Assembly (NCBI RefSeq): GCF_000429685.1
Contig: NZ_AUCI01000011.1
Span: 62,001-126,000 of the forward strand
Source: Salibacterium aidingense DSM 18341
GTDB lineage: Bacteria; Bacillota; Bacilli; Bacillales; Marinococcaceae
DNA length: 64,000 nt
Reading direction: 5' to 3'
The translations under genes were made by a program, and so were the position numbers. Shown piece by piece: positions 36,699 through 44,529 of the stretch (within the stretch, counting starts at the first letter, position 1; every line of letters starts with the position of its first letter). Below the pieces are notes generated by a model. The model was not told the DNA's origin and did not search any database. It worked only from the letters and a program-made list of their open reading frames with translations.

Positions 36699-37853
36699 AT
36701 GTTGATTCAATGCACGAAAGCATTGCGTGAAAAGATTGGAATAAAAGACGGGGAACTGGCCGCACCTGGGGATTATCAGGAATTCCCCAGCCGTTTTATG
36801 GCGTGGCATGCCAATGTTGTCTCGATGGATAAACGCAGCGTCGTTATTTTAATAAATAATGAAACAAGGTATCCTGTCGTAATCTATGGCATGCTTAAAA
36901 AAGATTTTTCTAAAATAAAGAGTTTGATTGATGAAGCGGTCCGGAAGATTTTACGGATAGAGGGAGTTCGGGAAGAAGTGATCGAACACTACATGAGACA
37001 AGCCGGAGAAATTTCTTTTTCTAAAACAGCGGATCGGAGTATGATCTCAAAAATGAATAATACGGTGCGTGAAGTAGAGTTTTTGGAGAGGTATATAGAT
37101 AAAGACAGAAATATCCAGCCATTTCTCAGCATGAAGATGGGCCGGAGGGTACAGCTGGAAGGAAAAAACGATGGTTTCTATCCGGTGGAGCGATTGCTTG
37201 AGGGCCTGGGTCGTGTCTATGGAGCGGCTGAAAATGAAATCTGGGAAGAGGTGCTGGAGGTTAAGCTGTATCAGTTGAAGATTCAACTCAATCTGGAAGA
37301 GCATGACATTTGGAGACGTGTGCAGGTGCCTTCCACGCTCTCTTTTCAACACCTTCATCATGTCATCCAGATCGTGTTTAACTGGCAGGACGAGCATTTG
37401 CACCAATTTTTTGTGAACAGAGAGAAAAAGAAGCCTATCAACATCGTGATGGATGACGATCCGGCTACGATGGATTTCCTAAATGAAGAGGCCTTTGAGA
37501 TACAGAAGGAACGGTTTACAGCACTGGAAGATATTTTATCCAGCAATAATGAGGCAATGTATGAGTATGATTTTGGAGATGCCTGGGAGCATATCATCAC
37601 TAAGGAAAAGGTTGTGACATCCAACGAGCTGAGAGCTTTCTACCTGGATGGAAATGGGGAAAGACCTCCCGAGGATATAGGTGGAGAAGGGGGATTTGAA
37701 GAGTATTTGAAAATTATAGCAGATAAAAATCACCCGGAGCATCAAGAAACTAAAGAATGGCTGGAGAGTCAAAAAGAACAATTGCTTACTTATGCAATGA
37801 TCGAAAAACGGCTGCAGCTGATCGCCAGCCCGCACCGGCCCCCGCTGTTTTAA
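36699..37853 (+). CDS. Two-domain protein: DUF6933-like N-terminus and pRiA4b ORF-3-like C-terminus
   Basis: 384 residues, ATG after GGAGGGATAGG. Residues 1-165 begin MLIQCTKALREKIG and carry RFMAWHANVV and RSVVILINNETRYPVV, a DUF6933-type module. Residues 190-345 are the plasmid pRiA4b ORF-3 domain: LKIQLNLEEHDIWRRVQVP, LHHVIQIVFNWQDEHLHQF and YEYDFGDAWEHII, then the GERPPEDIGGEGGFEEY end motif. The pRiA4b domain is widespread on plasmids and islands, and no biochemical function is firmly established. Confidence 0.82.
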   Translation: MLIQCTKALREKIGIKDGELAAPGDYQEFPSRFMAWHANVVSMDKRSVVILINNETRYPVVIYGMLKKDFSKIKSLIDEAVRKILRIEGVREEVIEHYMRQAGEISFSKTADRSMISKMNNTVREVEFLERYIDKDRNIQPFLSMKMGRRVQLEGKNDGFYPVERLLEGLGRVYGAAENEIWEEVLEVKLYQLKIQLNLEEHDIWRRVQVPSTLSFQHLHHVIQIVFNWQDEHLHQFFVNREKKKPINIVMDDDPATMDFLNEEAFEIQKERFTALEDILSSNNEAMYEYDFGDAWEHIITKEKVVTSNELRAFYLDGNGERPPEDIGGEGGFEEYLKIIADKNHPEHQETKEWLESQKEQLLTYAMIEKRLQLIASPHRPPLF

Positions 37854-37919
37854 AGGAGCACCAGAGCTGTTACTAACCGGATCTTATCAAACAGATTGCT
37901 TTAGGAAAGGAGGATATTG

Positions 37920-38375
37920 ATGCCTGTTATTCAACATAAGCAATGGATCCAGGCATCCAGAGATGTATGCTTTGACCTTGCAAGAGGCGTAGAGGTCCAT
38001 ACAAAAACGACAGCTGAAACAAAGGAAAAAGCGGTGGGAGGCGTAACACAGGGACTGCTGGAAGAAGGGGATATGGTTACCTGGGAAGTTGTTCACTTCG
38101 GGATCAAACAGAGGTCGACAGCAAAAGTGATACAAATGGAAAAGCCCGTTCAGTTTGTAGATGTTATGGTAAAAGGAGCCTTCCGCTCTTTGCACCATAC
38201 TCATCAATTTGTAGAAGAAAAAGAGGGGACCCTGATGATAGATAGGTTGGAGTATACGTCCCCTTTTGGACCGATTGGACGTTTGGCCGACCACGTGTTT
38301 TTGGAGAAATATATGAGAAATTTTATTGTGTCCCGTGCACAAAAATTAAAAAACAGAGCTGAAAATAACAACTAA
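37920..38375 (+). CDS. SRPBCC family protein (coenzyme Q-binding/cyclase-like)
   Basis: 151 residues from the ATG at 37920, with AAAGGAGG upstream (a TTG just before is the alternative). The layout is that of SRPBCC ligand-binding proteins similar to cell-division inhibitor SulA-type YndB neighbours: an N-terminal strand with SRDVCFDLARGVEVH, GDMVTWEVVHFG, and a C-terminal DRLEYTSPFGPIGRLADHVFLEKYM helix (landmarks YTSPFGPIG and LEKYM). Ligand unknown. It follows the pRiA4b-type gene by 66 bases. Confidence 0.8.
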   Translation: MPVIQHKQWIQASRDVCFDLARGVEVHTKTTAETKEKAVGGVTQGLLEEGDMVTWEVVHFGIKQRSTAKVIQMEKPVQFVDVMVKGAFRSLHHTHQFVEEKEGTLMIDRLEYTSPFGPIGRLADHVFLEKYMRNFIVSRAQKLKNRAENNN

Positions 38376-38600
38376 CAACTAACATTCTCTGAATGATGGT
38401 TGAGGATATCAGAAAAGAAAATTTAGGGGAAAAACAATACTGCAAAATGAGCGGCAGAAGATTTGATATAATAAGCGCAAACGCCGAAAGGGCGATGGAA
38501 ATGTCTGATGAAACCACGCCATTATTACATACTCTGCTGGATGGACAGAAAGGAACAGCTGCCAATATCAAATTCTTTTTTGTACCTCGACATGAAAGGG

Positions 38601-38638
38601 AAAAACACAGTTCCCTTTTCCCTGAGAACTGTGCTTTT
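38601..38638. terminator. Bidirectional terminator
   Basis: CACAGTTC and GAACTGTG form an 8-bp stem with A-run before and T-run after. It stops the plus-strand SRPBCC gene and the minus-strand AHSA1 gene, whose stop is 9 bases away. The interval 38376-38600 holds no supported gene. Confidence 0.78.
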
Positions 38639-38646
38639 GATACTCT

Positions 38647-39138
38647 TTACTGAGTAACCTTCAAATAATCCTCCAGACAATCCCAGGTGCTGATCATGCC
38701 GTCGATGATACCCATGTCAAGCACTTGGTTCAACTGTTCTTCGGATGGGAACTGGGCGCGGCTGATCAGCTTTGTCTTACCGTCATGATTTTCAAAGTGC
38801 AGGGTTACGAGTACCTGGGGCATATTTTCAAGGGTATTGCCTTCTTTGTCCGAAAAGACGTCCGTATAAACCAGCTTTTCCGGGTCCGTAAGTTCATGAT
38901 AGATAACTTTACCCCAGGATTCTTCTCCTGCTTCGGAGCGCATGCAAAAGTGCCAGACACCGTCAGGCCTTACATCCATTTGATAATTCGTTGTCGTCCA
39001 CCCCTCAGGCCCCCACCAATTGGCGAGATGGTCCGATTGCGTAAAAACCTTGAACACCAGTTCTCTCGGGGCATCGAATACACGTTCAAGAATGAGATCT
39101 TTTCCTTCTACCTTGGACACTGTTTTTTGATTGGACAT
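38647..39138 (-). CDS. AHSA1-type SRPBCC protein
   Basis: 163 residues, ATG after GGGAGGGATTTC. Activator-of-Hsp90-ATPase-1-like fold: LILERVFDAPRELVFKVFT, ADHLANWWGPEGW-like segment, MDVRPDGVWHFCM, GKVIYHEL, and a C-terminal helix with STWDCLEDYL. It is paired with an ArsR-family repressor 44 bases upstream, an arrangement very common in Firmicutes and actinobacteria. The ligand or substrate is unknown. Confidence 0.88.
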   Translation of the reverse strand: MSNQKTVSKVEGKDLILERVFDAPRELVFKVFTQSDHLANWWGPEGWTTTNYQMDVRPDGVWHFCMRSEAGEESWGKVIYHELTDPEKLVYTDVFSDKEGNTLENMPQVLVTLHFENHDGKTKLISRAQFPSEEQLNQVLDMGIIDGMISTWDCLEDYLKVTQ

Positions 39139-39182
39139 GAAATCCCTCCCAGAAATGAATATCCATCATTTTTTGATGAAGC

Positions 39183-39509
39183 TTACTTGCGATCCCCCTT
39201 TTTCTGAATATAATTCAGGTAATCGTCCAATTGATCGAACCTGTCTTCCCATATCTGACGATAGGATGCCAGCCAATGGTCCAAGTCTGTAAAAGCTTGA
39301 GGCCGCAGTTTGTATACACGCCGGTTGGCGTCGGGATGCATCTCCACCACTCCGGCCTCATGTAAAATGCGTAAATGTTTGGATACCTGGGGCTGACGGA
39401 GGTCTGTTTTATCTACAAGCTCCCCTACCGTCAAGGAGCCGTGCTGACGTAATAATTCAACGATGTCGTAACGGTTGGACTCCGAAAGAGCTTGAAATAC
39501 TTTTTGCAT
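39183..39509 (-). CDS. ArsR/SdpR family repressor, possibly leaderless
   Basis: 108 residues from the ATG at 39509. Winged-helix ArsR domain: MQKVFQALSESNRYDIVELL, TVGELVDKTDLRQPQVSKHLRIL (recognition segment QPQVSKHL), and the wing with DANRRVYKLRP. No metal-binding Cys pair, so it belongs to the SdpR-like group that regulates a neighbouring SRPBCC gene. No ribosome site precedes the ATG. Instead a TATACT hexamer lies 6 bases upstream, which places the transcription start at or beside the ATG. An upstream TTG at 39527 also lacks a site. Confidence 0.85.
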   Translation of the reverse strand: MQKVFQALSESNRYDIVELLRQHGSLTVGELVDKTDLRQPQVSKHLRILHEAGVVEMHPDANRRVYKLRPQAFTDLDHWLASYRQIWEDRFDQLDDYLNYIQKKGDRK

Positions 39510-39521
39510 ACTTGAAGTATA
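39510..39521 (-). promoter_or_regulatory. -10 element immediately before the ArsR/SdpR start codon
   Basis: On the minus strand TATACT (39521-39516) is followed by TCAAGT and then ATG. The half-palindrome GTATACTTCAAGTATGC spans this hexamer and the start codon and could be the repressor's own operator. The -35 box is weak (TTTAAG at 17-base spacing). Confidence 0.5.
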
Positions 39522-39581
39522 CCACAAAGAGAATATTCCTTAAATAGAATATTTAAATAAAAATAAATTTTCGTTAATACA

Positions 39582-39646
39582 TTGACAATACAGGTTAACA
39601 ATTCTATCATTTTAAATGTTTACTATTTTTTATAAATGGTTTACAT
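39582..39646 (+). promoter_or_regulatory. bioB promoter with BirA-like half-sites
   Basis: TTGACA (39582-39587), 17-base spacer, TATCAT (39605-39610). GGTTAACAA (39593-39601, in the spacer) and GGTTTACAT (39638-39646) each match the right half of the BirA biotin-operator consensus GGTTWACAA. A partial left half (ATGTTTACT, 39616-39624) precedes the second one at a shorter than usual spacing. Biotin repression by BirA is likely, but the operator is not canonical. Confidence 0.5.
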
Positions 39647-39673
39647 TTTAAGTGATACATTGGAGGAGATGGA

Positions 39674-40681
39674 ATGAATCAATGGAGCGAACTTGCGGAG
39701 AAGGTGTTAGAGGGGGAAACGATTACGAATAAGGAGGCTCTTTCTATTCTGGAGTGCCCGGATGAAGATGTTCCTTTACTCCTGCATGCTTCCTTTCAAA
39801 TCAGAAAAAGATATTTTGGCAGAAAAGTAAAGCTGAATATGATCATGAATGCCAAATCCGGCCTGTGTCCGGAAAACTGCGGCTACTGTGCGCAGTCGTC
39901 GATTTCCACAGCTCCCATCGATACATATAAAATGGTGAATAAACAAACCTTGCTCGAAGGAGCACAGCGGGCATATGATTTAGATATTGGTACCTATTGT
40001 ATTGTTGCCAGCGGCCGCGGCCCTTCCAATAAAGAGATAGACCATGTTGTGGACGCGGTGGCAGAAATAAAAGAAGCCTATGGCATGAAAATCTGTGCCT
40101 GTTTAGGATTGTTAAAACCGGAACAGGCATCGCGGCTGAAAGAAGCAGGGGTAGATCGGTACAATCATAATATTAATACGTCCGAAAGAAATCATTCCAA
40201 TATAACCACCTCCCACACCTTTGAAGACAGAATAAATACCGTCGATACAGCAAAATTTGCTGGAATTTCTCCCTGTTCCGGGGTTATTATTGGAATGAAA
40301 GAATCAAAACAGGATGTTGTCGATATGGCCTATCGTTTAAAGTCATTGGACGCAGATTCAATACCGATAAATTTTTTGCATGCGATCGATGGAACGCCGC
40401 TGGAAGGCGTCGATGAATTAACCCCGCTTTACTGTTTAAAAGCCTTAGCACTGTTCCGTATTGTGAATCCGGCAAAGGAAATCCGCATGGCCGGGGGAAG
40501 AGAAGAGAACCTCCGTTCCTTACAGCCTCTTGGCCTCTATGCAGCGAACTCCATTTTTATCGGAGACTACTTAACGACGGGCGGCCAGGAGGAGACCGAG
40601 GATCACAAGATGCTGTCCGACTTAGGGTTTGAGGTGGAAAGTGTAGAAGAAATGAAAGAAAACATAGCAAAAGGACAGTAA
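39674..40681 (+). CDS. bioB: Biotin synthase
   Basis: 335 residues, ATG after TTGGAGGAGATGG. Radical SAM enzyme with the 4Fe-4S motif CxxxCxxC at Cys65, Cys69 and Cys72 (GLCPENCGYCAQS). Further BioB landmarks are ASGRGPSNKE, the YNHNINTS segment, CSGVIIGM and the Arg in IRMAGGRE that contacts the 2Fe-2S cluster. It inserts sulfur into dethiobiotin. No other bio gene is in the window, so the pathway is completed elsewhere or from imported dethiobiotin. Confidence 0.96.
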   Translation: MNQWSELAEKVLEGETITNKEALSILECPDEDVPLLLHASFQIRKRYFGRKVKLNMIMNAKSGLCPENCGYCAQSSISTAPIDTYKMVNKQTLLEGAQRAYDLDIGTYCIVASGRGPSNKEIDHVVDAVAEIKEAYGMKICACLGLLKPEQASRLKEAGVDRYNHNINTSERNHSNITTSHTFEDRINTVDTAKFAGISPCSGVIIGMKESKQDVVDMAYRLKSLDADSIPINFLHAIDGTPLEGVDELTPLYCLKALALFRIVNPAKEIRMAGGREENLRSLQPLGLYAANSIFIGDYLTTGGQEETEDHKMLSDLGFEVESVEEMKENIAKGQ

Positions 40682-40708
40682 ATAGATAAGATACGAGGGG
40701 GTATTGAA

Positions 40709-41137
40709 GTGCCGGTAAAAGGATTAAACCACTTTTTGTTTTCCGTTTCAGATTTAGAAACGTCTATCGCGTTTTACAAAAATGTCTTTGATGCACAGTT
40801 GCTGGTAAAGGGGAGAAACACTGCTTATTTTGACTTGAATGGCATGTGGCTGGCACTCAATGTGGAAAAAGATATCCCTCGCCGTGACATCCACCATTCT
40901 TATACTCACATCGCGTTTTCGATTGACGAAGCGGAGTTTGACAGCATGTATGAAAAATTAAAAGAATTAAATGTTAACATCCTGCCGGGGCGTGCAAGAG
41001 ATACAAGGGATAAAAAATCGATATATTTCACAGACCCGGACGGCCATAAATTTGAATTTCATACCGGCACTCTGAGGGATAGACTGGACTACTACAAGCA
41101 GGAAAAAACACATATGAAATTTTTTGATAAGGAATAG
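40709..41137 (+). CDS. fosB: Metallothiol transferase FosB (fosfomycin resistance)
   Basis: 142 residues from a GTG preceded by CGAGGGGGTATTG, 27 bases after bioB. VOC-fold enzyme with metal ligands His8 (GLNHFLF), His67 (SYTHIAF) and Glu116 (HKFEFH). The fosfomycin-contact and family motifs are present: LNGMWLALN, GRARDTRDKKSIYF and DPDGHKFEFHTGTL. FosB adds bacillithiol or cysteine to the epoxide of fosfomycin and is a usual chromosomal gene in Bacillaceae. Length matches the family (about 139-144). Confidence 0.95.
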   Translation: MPVKGLNHFLFSVSDLETSIAFYKNVFDAQLLVKGRNTAYFDLNGMWLALNVEKDIPRRDIHHSYTHIAFSIDEAEFDSMYEKLKELNVNILPGRARDTRDKKSIYFTDPDGHKFEFHTGTLRDRLDYYKQEKTHMKFFDKE

Positions 41138-41451
41138 GAGAATGGACAGGGTCCTCTTTATAAAAGCTGGATGATACAGCCTGCCATTTATTAAGACATG
41201 GATGAATAAAACCACTGGTACCGGCTATAAAGAGGAAAAAATGAAGATATTCCTCGTATATCTCGTAAGGTTGGATAAAGTCTGAGATTCACGGGAAATA
41301 CAGACAAATTTCTTCGCAAGCACGATTTGAGTGAGGTTGGAAAATTCATTAGAATTTAAAAATAGTTATTAACAGATAATAAAAAATGGATCCATTATTT
41401 CTGTTACCAAAAATTTAAGGACTCAACCGCCCAGAAGGAGTGTTTGCACGA
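41138..41451. other. Intergenic region with a long-range inverted repeat
   Basis: CCTCTTTATA (41153-41162) and TATAAAGAGG (41226-41235) are perfect 10-base arms, extended by AGCTGG/CCGGCT-like pairing, 63 bases apart. No T-run follows, so it is not a standard terminator. The remainder up to opuAC shows no gene; it may contain the opuAC promoter near GATAAT at about 41376. Confidence 0.4.
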
Positions 41452-42408
41452 GTGAATAGGTTTTATTGGAAAAAAATAATCGCTGCCGCTGGATTATCTC
41501 TAACTATTGCAGCAGCAGGGTGTGGACAGCAAGAGGAAGAAAATAGTGCTGATGATAATACAAACGATAATGCAGGGGACAGCGCGGAAGAACAGAATGA
41601 ATCTGCCGCCGGTGTTGGAGAAGAAGTTGATTATACCATCACTGGCATTGAGCCGGGGGCCGGCATTACTGAATCAACGGAAAATGCGATATCGGAATAT
41701 GACAGCCTCTCCGGCTGGGAACAAAATACTGCATCAACGGCCGCCATGTTATCTGAACTAAGAACCAGGTATGAAAATGAGGAACCAATTATCATTACCG
41801 GATGGAATCCCCACTATAAGTTCGCCCAATGGGATCTGAAGTATTTGGAAGACCCGCAGAATGTCTACGGAGATGCTGAGGAAATTAGAACTATTGCGAG
41901 ACAGGGGCTGGAAGAAGACATGCCTGGCGCCTATACTATTTTGGACAGATTCAATTGGACGCTTGAAGATTCCGAGTCCTTCCTGCTTGAGGCCCAGGAA
42001 ATGGAGATCCCTGAAGTTGCCCAGCAGTGGGTGGATAACAATCAGGATAAAGTAGATGAATGGATAGACGGAGTAGAATCTGTGGATGGGAAGTCCATTG
42101 AGCTGGCACTGACTCCCTGGGATTCCGAACGGGCGTCCTCAGAAGTTGTAAAACTCGCACTGGAACAAAAAGGGTATGAGGTAACGCTCACGCCGGTCGA
42201 TCCATCTGTGGTGTTCGAAGCGGTTGCTTCCGGAGATGCCGATGGATCAACGGCACCATGGATGCCAAAAACCCACGCCAGCTTTTATGAAGAACACGAA
42301 GAAAACTTTGAAGACCTTGGTCCCAATCTGGAAGGGGCCAAGACCGGATTGGCTGTACCAACGTACATGGATATCGATTCTATTGAAGACCTTGAACCTG
42401 CGGAATAA
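41452..42408 (+). CDS. opuAC: Glycine betaine/proline ABC transporter binding lipoprotein
   Basis: 318 residues from the GTG at 41452 (AAGGAG 11 bases upstream; a GTG at 41440 overlaps that site). Lipoprotein signal with lipobox AAAGC (Cys24), an acidic Asn/Asp linker, then an OpuAC domain: PGAGITESTENAI, IITGWNPHYKFAQWDLKYLEDP (landmark GWNPHYKF with a ligand-cage Trp), LALTPWDSERASS and STAPWMPKTHASF, the second Trp-containing half. It captures compatible solutes outside the membrane. No ATPase or permease gene is adjacent, so it is an orphan binding protein. Confidence 0.9.
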   Translation: MNRFYWKKIIAAAGLSLTIAAAGCGQQEEENSADDNTNDNAGDSAEEQNESAAGVGEEVDYTITGIEPGAGITESTENAISEYDSLSGWEQNTASTAAMLSELRTRYENEEPIIITGWNPHYKFAQWDLKYLEDPQNVYGDAEEIRTIARQGLEEDMPGAYTILDRFNWTLEDSESFLLEAQEMEIPEVAQQWVDNNQDKVDEWIDGVESVDGKSIELALTPWDSERASSEVVKLALEQKGYEVTLTPVDPSVVFEAVASGDADGSTAPWMPKTHASFYEEHEENFEDLGPNLEGAKTGLAVPTYMDIDSIEDLEPAE

Positions 42409-42432
42409 CACTCATTCCCCACGCAATAAGAT

Positions 42433-42475
42433 AAGCTCCCTTGTCGCATCTGACGACGTTAGAGGGAGCTTTTTT
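42433..42475 (+). terminator. Rho-independent terminator of opuAC
   Basis: AAGCTCCCT (42433-42441) pairs perfectly with AGGGAGCTT (42463-42471), followed by T residues to 42475. The 310 bases after it, up to the next gene, hold nothing else I can identify. Confidence 0.85.
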
Positions 42476-42785
42476 GTATCCAATTTATCATTTCAGGCGA
42501 GAAGACTCCATTTAGAAACAAGGAGGGGAAATTCTTTAGGATTCCTTTTCCTTTTGGAGTCTGGTAAAATAAGAAGAACAAACGTTCCTTATAATGAAAA
42601 AAACAACGGTGCTGGTGAAATGAAGCATACCTTTCGTATGTAACAGCCGGTGAAAGCCCTGTCATTAAGCAATGTTCAATGAAATGGTGCACCGGACGTG
42701 AATTATTGCTCCCTGCCCTTATTAGCTGGAGGGAATCACTCGAAGGTATAACATGCAAACATAAATAGGATGAGGAGAATGCAAT

Positions 42786-43874
42786 GTGGCGGATTTAAAA
42801 GATGGGTTCAGCTTGGAGTTCATCGAGAATTTCGGAAAAAAAGTTCACGGTGTCTATCCTGTGTTTGAGACGGGGAGATTTGTAGAGGACGTTACCGGAA
42901 ACGGGTGGGAGGATCTTGCCTTTAAAAACAGAATACGCCGCATCAGCACGGTTTTAGGAAAATATCTGCCGTCTGATTTCAAAGAAGCTCTGAACGTGCT
43001 TTACCTAATCGATGAAAAATGCACCGGCCTCCGGTATTTATTTTTTCCTGACTTTGTGGAAGTGTATGGTCTGGCAGAAGAAAATTGGAGGGAATCAATG
43101 ACAGCGCTCGAGCGGTTCACGAAAAGGTCTTCGGCGGAGTTTGCAGTACGCGCTTTTATTCTGAAAGATCCGGAACGTATGATGAAGCAGATGAAGACAT
43201 GGGCTGGGGATCCGGATGAACATGTGCGGCGGCTGGCAAGCGAGGGGTGCCGGCCGCGGCTTCCGTGGGGACAGGCCCTGCCGATGTTCAAACGGAATCC
43301 GGAGCCTGTTCTGCCTATTCTTGAAAATCTGCTCGACGACAGCTCCTCCTACGTAAAGAAAAGCGTTGCCAACAACTTTAATGATATTGCGAAGGATAAC
43401 CCGGACGTGGTGGTGGAGATGGTGCGGAAGTGGAAACATACGAGCATCGGCACGGACTGGATTTTACGGCACGGCAGCCGGACCCTGATTCGTCAGGCAA
43501 ACCCTGCCATCATGGAGCTTTTTGGATATCCTGCAGTGGAGACGGAGGATGCTGCCATCACCATGACCCCAGACGAACTATCCATTGGAGAAGACAGCAC
43601 CCTTCACTACAAAATCAAAATTCCAAACGGCCGGCCGGTGAAAGTCAGAATCGAATACGGCATTTATTTTGTGAAATCGCGGGGGAATACCTCCCGTAAA
43701 CTGTTTTTGCTCACCGATAAAGAAGTCCAGGGCGGCGCAGTTATAAAAGGGAAACGGACGCACCACTGGGCCGATCTTTCCACCCGGAAACATTACCCCG
43801 GCATCCACCGCATCGCGTTATTCGTAAACGGCGTGGAAGCAGCGTTAACAGAAATTGATCTTAAGGAAGCGTAG
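42786..43874 (+). CDS. DNA alkylation repair protein, AlkC-like HEAT-repeat glycosylase
   Basis: 362 residues from a GTG with ATGAGGAGAATG upstream. ALK (HEAT-like) superfamily: N-terminal helices with FGKKVHGVYPVF, then repeats such as DEHVRRLASEGCRPRLPWGQAL (landmark ASEGCRPRLPW) and DDSSSYVKKSVANNFNDIAKDNP (landmark VKKSVANNFND), and HGSRTLIRQANPA. The C-terminal 100 residues form an immunoglobulin-like domain, as known for some AlkC proteins that excise 3-methyladenine and 3-methylcytosine. It removes alkylated bases from DNA. Gene symbol withheld because AlkC and AlkD branches need alignment. Confidence 0.85.
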   Translation: MADLKDGFSLEFIENFGKKVHGVYPVFETGRFVEDVTGNGWEDLAFKNRIRRISTVLGKYLPSDFKEALNVLYLIDEKCTGLRYLFFPDFVEVYGLAEENWRESMTALERFTKRSSAEFAVRAFILKDPERMMKQMKTWAGDPDEHVRRLASEGCRPRLPWGQALPMFKRNPEPVLPILENLLDDSSSYVKKSVANNFNDIAKDNPDVVVEMVRKWKHTSIGTDWILRHGSRTLIRQANPAIMELFGYPAVETEDAAITMTPDELSIGEDSTLHYKIKIPNGRPVKVRIEYGIYFVKSRGNTSRKLFLLTDKEVQGGAVIKGKRTHHWADLSTRKHYPGIHRIALFVNGVEAALTEIDLKEA

Positions 43875-43886
43875 AGGGGGAATTCG

Positions 43887-44330
43887 ATGAACCATACGAT
43901 AAAGAGTTTCACGCGTGCCGATATCGCTCCTTGTACCGAGCTTTATGTCAACGTGTTTAATGCAAAACCATGGAACGAAGAGTGGTCCTACGAAATAGCG
44001 GAAGAACGATTGCGTGATTTGTACATGACACCAAAATTCTGTGGTTTAACGTTATATGACGGAAAGAACCCAGCTGGTTTTATCGGGGGAAACAAAAAGC
44101 AAACGCCTCAGGGTGTAGTGTTTTATATTGCAGAACTTTGCATTGCCCGTCCCGCCCAGGGCCAAGGCGCCGGATCAGTACTGACAGACGCTTTGGAAGA
44201 AAAACTTCGGTTGGAAAAGGTGTCTGGCATTTACTTGATTACGTCAAGAGATGGACCGGCAGAGCGGTTTTATCTAAAGAATAATTATGTCCTGAACAAT
44301 AACAGAATTATTATGAAGAAAAATTTTTGA
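43887..44330 (+). CDS. GNAT family N-acetyltransferase
   Basis: 147 residues, ATG after AGAGGGGG, 12 bases after the alkC-like gene and probably cotranscribed. GNAT landmarks: DIAPCTELYVNVFNA-type N-terminus, a central strand VFYIAELCIARPAQGQGAGSVL with the acetyl-CoA loop QGQGAGS, and C-terminal ERFYLKNNYV. It resembles aminoglycoside 6'-acetyltransferase-like GNATs, but the substrate cannot be inferred. Confidence 0.85.
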   Translation: MNHTIKSFTRADIAPCTELYVNVFNAKPWNEEWSYEIAEERLRDLYMTPKFCGLTLYDGKNPAGFIGGNKKQTPQGVVFYIAELCIARPAQGQGAGSVLTDALEEKLRLEKVSGIYLITSRDGPAERFYLKNNYVLNNNRIIMKKNF

Positions 44331-44529
44331 CAGTTCTACTACAGGATTTGGAATGCAAAGGGTTATACAATGGCAGGGGAAGGGTATATTAAAAAAGGCA
44401 TTCATATTTGTCATTCCATGGTTTTCTACCGTCAGGCGGATGAATTGAAACAAATGGATGCTCGGTATAAACTGAGTTTACCCTTTGATAAAGGGAAGGA
44501 ATACACAGACACAAAGGGGGAGACATCCA

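Noticed and set aside
38393-38653. Plus-strand ORF of 86 codons between the SRPBCC gene and the AHSA1 gene
   Set aside because: No ribosome site, no family pattern, and it runs through the bidirectional terminator at 38601-38638.
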